A stretch of DNA of 64,000 nt from positions 18,222-82,221 of the forward strand of contig DBTS01000034.1 of assembly GCA_002307175.1 (NCBI GenBank), in the 5' to 3' direction. The translations under genes were made by a program, and so were the position numbers. This DNA comes from Rhodocyclaceae bacterium UBA1310. GTDB lineage: Bacteria > Pseudomonadota > Gammaproteobacteria > Burkholderiales > Rhodocyclaceae. How positions within the stretch are numbered: position 1 is the stretch's first letter; each line of letters begins with the position of its first letter. The notes beneath the pieces are model-generated. The model did not search any database and was not told the origin of the DNA. It saw nothing but the letters and a program-made list of their open reading frames with translations. Shown here piece after piece: positions 60,211 through 64,000 of the stretch.

Positions 60211-60313
60211 TTGGTGGAGGGGCTGTGGCTGCAGGACGGAACCTGACGGTGGGGTGGGGACGGGATATCCACCGTATAATAATTGTCATTCCCTGCCTTG
60301 AAATCTTTTCCTG

Positions 60314-60991
60314 ATGACCATCATCCGCTTTATTCGTCACGCGGAGAGCCAGGCTAATGCCGGTGGTGTGACCATGCCCAATGCCGTGATTCCTCTGAGC
60401 CCCAGGGGGCAGGCGCAGGCCGCACAGCTGCCAGAAGCTCTCGCCGGTATTCCCACCCAGGTGCTGGTTTCCGGATTTTTGCGGACGCATCAAACCGCAG
60501 CCCCATTCTGTGCGCATCGCCGCATCCTGGCGCAGGAACATCCCCTGCTGTACGAATTCTGTACGCTGGATACCGCCCTGATTGCCGGGCTCGATGCTGT
60601 CGGGCGTCGCCCCATTGTGGAGGACTATTGGGCCCAGGCTAATCCCGAGGTTCGCATGGGGGCAGGGGAGGCTGAGAGTTTTCATACCTTTGCCGGGCGC
60701 GTTGAGGCTTTCCTTGACCAGATGCATGCTCTTGAAGATGGTACGCTGGTGTTTGGGCATGGCATGTGGCTGGCGCTGCTGGTATGGCGGGTGCTGGGTT
60801 TCAAGAGTCAGGGAAGTGCAGCGATGCGCAATTTTCGGCGATTTCAGCTGGCGCTGCCGATGCCGAACTGTGCGCAGTATGTATTTGCCAGAGAGGGCTC
60901 CGGTCATTGGTCTGTTCGCTATGATGCATTAAGTCTGGGCGTGCCTGTTGCCGGGCCACTGGATTCAACCGAACCTTGCGGGGATGCGTGA
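60314..60991 (+). CDS. Histidine phosphatase family protein
   Basis: The 225-residue protein has the phosphoglycerate-mutase-like RHAE motif at residues 8-11 (IRFIRHAESQANA) and a second catalytic His in VFGHGMWLALL. It is cytoplasmic. The substrate is unknown; the superfamily includes sugar-phosphate and nucleotide phosphatases. The start follows the TATAAT at about 60276, a likely promoter. Its stop overlaps the start of the acid phosphatase gene (TGATG). Confidence 0.85.
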   Translation: MTIIRFIRHAESQANAGGVTMPNAVIPLSPRGQAQAAQLPEALAGIPTQVLVSGFLRTHQTAAPFCAHRRILAQEHPLLYEFCTLDTALIAGLDAVGRRPIVEDYWAQANPEVRMGAGEAESFHTFAGRVEAFLDQMHALEDGTLVFGHGMWLALLVWRVLGFKSQGSAAMRNFRRFQLALPMPNCAQYVFAREGSGHWSVRYDALSLGVPVAGPLDSTEPCGDA

Positions 60992-61830
60992 TGAAGAAAG
61001 AACGGAGAGGTGTGTTGGCAACCGCTTTGCAGAAGGAGAGAATATTTCTGCTGGCGTGTGCGTTGTTTTCCGTGACAGCTGCAGCGGCAGATACCGGCAG
61101 GCCTGGGCGGGTCAGCGGGTATCTGCGAGCGGATGCCGTGCCAAGCAGTCTGGCTCAGGTGCCGCCTCCGCCAGCGGCGGGGTCGGCGGCCATGGCACTT
61201 GACGAGGAGATTGCGCAGCGTAGTTTTTCCCTGCGCGGAACGCCCCGGTGGGCGCTGGCGATCGAAGATGCCGATCTGAGCTTCCCAAGAGCAGCCGGAA
61301 CATTCACCTGTGCACTGGAAGTCGGTATCACCGAGCAGGATACGCCGCATGTCTGGAAGCTGTTGCAGCGCAGTGCGCGCGATCTGGGCGCCACAACGCG
61401 CAGTGCCAAGGAGTATTACAGGCGGCAGCGCCCGTTTATGGTCAATGGGCAGCCCATCTGCACTCCGGCATACACCAAGCAGCTTGAACAGGATGGTTCC
61501 TATCCCTCCGGTCATACCACGACAGGCTGGGGGTGGGCGCTGATTCTGGCTGAACTGGCACCGGAGCGTACCGATGCATTGATGGTGCGCGGGCGAGCTG
61601 TTGGCGAGAGCCGGAACGTCTGCAATGTGCACTGGCACAGTGATGTCATGCAGGGGCGGCTGATTGCAGCCGGAACAGTGGCGCGCCTGCATGCAGAGCC
61701 CGAATTCCGGGCCGACATGGAGGCTGCACGTTCGGAGATCGTTGCTGCGCGTGCCAAGGGGGTGGCCCCGGAGCGTGATTGTGCAGCGGAAGCTGCCGCA
61801 CTTGCCGTATCGCCCTCGCTGGCCCAGTAA
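60991..61830 (+). CDS. Class A nonspecific acid phosphatase (PAP2 family), exported
   Basis: The 279-residue protein has a signal peptide (cleavage after AAAA, near residue 33) and the vanadium-haloperoxidase/PAP2 motif set: KEYYRRQRP, PSGHTT and SRNVCNVHWHSD. These match KX6RP, PSGH and SRX5HX3D of class A acid phosphatases such as PhoN/PhoC. It is expected to remove phosphate from varied organic esters in the periplasm. The start overlaps the stop of the upstream histidine-phosphatase gene, so the two are translationally coupled. Confidence 0.9.
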   Translation: MKKERRGVLATALQKERIFLLACALFSVTAAAADTGRPGRVSGYLRADAVPSSLAQVPPPPAAGSAAMALDEEIAQRSFSLRGTPRWALAIEDADLSFPRAAGTFTCALEVGITEQDTPHVWKLLQRSARDLGATTRSAKEYYRRQRPFMVNGQPICTPAYTKQLEQDGSYPSGHTTTGWGWALILAELAPERTDALMVRGRAVGESRNVCNVHWHSDVMQGRLIAAGTVARLHAEPEFRADMEAARSEIVAARAKGVAPERDCAAEAAALAVSPSLAQ

Positions 61831-62183
61831 TTCTGTGACTCTCGATCTGGGCTTCCCGGTGGAGGGCCAGAGCGGCTGGGGAGCATGATTTGACTTCGCC
61901 CTGGCCGGGCAGCGTCGACAAAAGTTGTCGCATCAAAGCACAGGATTTGGCGCGGCTGCCCGCTTTTGTCGCCGCCTTGTGCCTTGTCTATTTTCCTGCG
62001 GGGAAAACCCAGCCAACAAAAATTCGCACACGACAAGCGTTATCGCTGGGAAATGTGCGCGATTCGTGCACACGAATGCGCGGGAACACCGGAAATTGTT
62101 GTGGCTATCCTGCACGCCCCGAGGCTGCCTTGCGCTTCGCTCGGGGGCAGGGATCAGTCGATTTCAAATGCGTGCGATAAAAG
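61831..62183. other. Intergenic region between convergent genes
   Basis: The 353 bp hold a GC-rich stem (CCCCGAG 62117-62123 with CTCGGGG 62140-62146) without a T-run. No gene was recognised. Confidence 0.4.
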
Positions 62184-62600
62184 TCATTTTTTGGAGAATT
62201 TGTCCTGCAACTGGCGCAATTTTTCTGCGTGCTGGCGTTCCGCGGCCTCAGTGGCGGCGCGGGTTTTGTGTTCCAGCGCGCGCTTCTTGAAGTGTTCGTG
62301 GAGCGTCTTGGCGGCAAGGCTGCGTTGCTCATCGCTAACTTCTCCGGCCGGGCTGCCATCGAGGTTGAAGCGGGTCTGGGCACTCTGCAGCACCTTCAGA
62401 TAAGAGACTGCGCGGGTGTGCATTCCCAGAGCGATGCGCATTGCCTTGCGATCAATATCCGGACGCGCAGCGAGCAATTGCCGGTCAATGCCGATGGCAA
62501 GTGGCTGATGTTCGCCAATGACCTTGTAGTCTTGCTGCAATTGCTTGAGCAAGGCACGAGCGTTATGTGCGGGGGAGGCCGGGCGGGTAGTGTCTGACAT
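62184..62600 (-). CDS. ProQ/FinO-domain RNA-binding protein (short form)
   Basis: The 138-residue protein is essentially one ProQ/FinO domain: LKQLQQDYKVIGEHQPLAIG, DIDRKAMRIALGMHTRAVSYL and FNLDGSPAGEVSDEQR (about residues 18-105), then a basic helical tail (KKRALEHKTRAA to KFSKK). Such domains bind structured RNA ends and act as RNA chaperones in sRNA regulation. It lacks the C-terminal Tudor-like domain of E. coli ProQ. The ATG at 62600 is chosen because the upstream in-frame residues have no homology. Confidence 0.85.
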   Translation of the reverse strand: MSDTTRPASPAHNARALLKQLQQDYKVIGEHQPLAIGIDRQLLAARPDIDRKAMRIALGMHTRAVSYLKVLQSAQTRFNLDGSPAGEVSDEQRSLAAKTLHEHFKKRALEHKTRAATEAAERQHAEKLRQLQDKFSKK

Positions 62601-62993
62601 GATCAATCCTGTACGGGCGGAATCTGCGTTCCTGCGCATCTGTTTCTCAGAAGGCGGATTATAGACAGACCCTGAGGCTTCGGGGCAAACCATCTAAGGT
62701 TTAATCCTTCTTTTAGATGGGAGGAGGGCTTGCGGTGTTGTGGTAAACGTGCGCAGCCACCGCGCATTGTGTGCGAATCAAAGCCTTTTCCGGGCCTTCA
62801 GGATATGTGCAGGGAACGCGGGGAGGCTTGTTTATTAGGGCTTTTGTGACACCAGCCCCCCGAATGGACAATGTCTTATTGCCGAACTTTTGCATAAATT
62901 GAGTTCAGAAGGTGCCTGTAGGTGGCAGGTTTCGGTTTGTCCACCCAGAGCAGGCGGAACCTTGTGTGATTGCCTGTCTGACCGGGCACTCCA
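62601..62993. other. Intergenic region upstream of the ProQ-domain gene
   Basis: The 393 bp between divergent genes include TATAAT on the minus strand (62658-62663), a weak TTGCCC 19 bp upstream of it, and inverted arms CATCTAA (62691-62697) and TTAGATG (62713-62719). These may be the promoter region of the ProQ-domain gene. No gene was recognised. Confidence 0.4.
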
Positions 62994-64000
62994 ATGCCAG
63001 AGTTGGGTGAGATCGTGCCGAAAATCAATTTTTTCCAGCCTCTCCGTTTGGCGCATGCCCTGGCCCACCGCTGGCCGTGGTTCTGGTATGTGGTAATCGC
63101 CACCACAGTCTCATGTCTGGTTGTGAATCTGGCTGCACTGGCGTTGACGCAGGAGAAACAGCGTTATCACGAGCGCACCACCGAAGCGACCCAAAGCATC
63201 GCACGGCTGCTCGATCAACAGATCGCCAGTGTGTTCGACAAGGTTGATCTGGCGCTGCAGAACGTGCATCAGATTTACATTGATCAGGTTCTTGCAGGGC
63301 GTCTTGATGCCGCGTCACTGAATGCCTCCCTTCGACGTGAAGAGGCACTCCTACCTGAAATATCCGCTTTGCGTATTGCCGATCCCAATGGGGCGATCAG
63401 GTTTGGAAGTGAGTTGCCACAGGAAAGTTTTGTCTCTATCGGTGATCGTGAATATTTCAGCCTGGCTCGCGATAATCCGCAGACAAAACTCATCGTCAGC
63501 GGCCCGATACGCTCACGCATTACACAAAAATGGATACTTGTGCTGGCGCGCAGGCTTGATACCCCGGAGGGGCGGTTTGCCGGAGTGGTGTATGCCAACC
63601 TGCCCTGTGACTATTTCGACAGGGTTCTTGCAGTGACATCATTGGGGCGTAATGGCGCTGCCACGATCCGCATGGCGGATATGTCTCTGGTCTATCGCTA
63701 TCCGGATACAAAGAATGCGCTCGGAGACAAGACTGTGTCCCCCCAGCTGCGCGAAACAATCAATCGGTCTCCGTCGATGGGAGGCTACATAGCCGTGACC
63801 AGGCTTGATGGTATTGAGCGCAGCAACGCCTACCGGCGTGTCGCGAATTATCCGCTATATGTGATAGTCGGCCAGTCTACGCGCGAGTTTCTGGGTGGGT
63901 GGCGGCAGAATATGGCCATGACCCTGACCCTGGCGGGCATGCTTCTCTCCGTGATCTGGCTGGCCACCTTGCTGGTGATGCGTGTGCAGTCGCGCTTGCG
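62994..64000 (+). CDS. Membrane sensor protein with periplasmic dCache-like domain (3' truncated by window edge)
   Basis: The frame is open from an ATG at 62994 to the window end (335 codons). An in-frame GTG at 63015 is also possible. A membrane helix (about residues 28-48, FWYVVIATTVSCLVVNLA) is followed by a periplasmic region (about 50-300) with FDKVDLALQNV, IGDREYFSLA and GVVYANL, a dCache-1-like pattern. A second helix begins near residue 310 (MTLTLAGMLLSVIWLATLLV). The output domain lies outside the window, so it could be a diguanylate cyclase, histidine kinase or chemoreceptor. It resembles the sensor half of the protein at 57409. Confidence 0.8.
   Translation, partial: MPELGEIVPKINFFQPLRLAHALAHRWPWFWYVVIATTVSCLVVNLAALALTQEKQRYHERTTEATQSIARLLDQQIASVFDKVDLALQNVHQIYIDQVLAGRLDAASLNASLRREEALLPEISALRIADPNGAIRFGSELPQESFVSIGDREYFSLARDNPQTKLIVSGPIRSRITQKWILVLARRLDTPEGRFAGVVYANLPCDYFDRVLAVTSLGRNGAATIRMADMSLVYRYPDTKNALGDKTVSPQLRETINRSPSMGGYIAVTRLDGIERSNAYRRVANYPLYVIVGQSTREFLGGWRQNMAMTLTLAGMLLSVIWLATLLVMRVQSRL

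Overview
The window reads as a chromosomal segment of a motile, free-living Gram-negative bacterium, most likely a betaproteobacterium. The support is a complete MSHA type IV pilus locus, a NorR/Hcp/Hcr nitrosative-stress module, a DUF3079 protein, several LysR regulators, a ProQ/FinO-domain protein, chemoreceptors and c-di-GMP enzymes, all in GC-rich coding sequence with GC-rich REP-type palindromes between genes. No rRNA, tRNA, CRISPR array, prophage or intact insertion sequence was recognised. Genus cannot be fixed from the sequence alone.

Layout. 1-3.6 kb: the 3' part of a NorR-type sigma-54 activator, three GT-N7-AC operators, a sigma-54 promoter, then hcp and hcr. 3.8-9.7 kb: exbD, tonB, a TonB-dependent receptor, exbB and a 5'-nucleotidase lipoprotein, apparently a self-contained outer-membrane uptake unit. 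9.7-15.6 kb: REP palindromes, endonuclease I, an AEC-family carrier, an orphan TRAP binding protein, a small BamE-like protein and a LysR regulator. 16.0-31.3 kb: the MSHA pilus locus in the order mshE-G-F-A-C-D-O-P-Q-I-(pilN-like)-J-K-L-N, mostly with overlapping start/stop codons. 31.3-37.0 kb: LeuE-like exporter, a DUF2252 protein, two tandem copies of an unrecognised 63-residue protein gene each with its own promoter and terminator, HU and a DUF6630 protein. 37.4-48.5 kb: secreted polymer degradation (PHA-depolymerase-like esterase, a multidomain pectinesterase lipoprotein, a rhamnogalacturonan acetylesterase) interleaved with two single-Cache chemoreceptors and small proteins. 48.5-55.1 kb: LysR/medium-chain reductase/nitroreductase, a dienelactone hydrolase, DUF3293, and a two-gene split chromate transporter divergent from a LysR gene. 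55.1-64 kb: exported hypothetical proteins, a GGDEF-EAL enzyme, a histidine phosphatase plus class A acid phosphatase pair, a ProQ/FinO-domain protein and the start of a dCache sensor protein.

How the parts fit. The pilus ATPase MshE carries the c-di-GMP-binding MshEN repeats, and the window also encodes a GGDEF-EAL enzyme and a truncated periplasmic sensor, so surface attachment is probably under c-di-GMP control. The pectin esterases lie beside chemoreceptors, which suggests, without proving it, chemotaxis to plant-derived compounds. The most distinctive unexplained items are the duplicated 63-residue gene/promoter/terminator cassette, the paired ACCGGT palindromes upstream of the pectinesterase, the lectin-like region in MshQ, and a family of 70-77 bp dispersed intergenic repeats.
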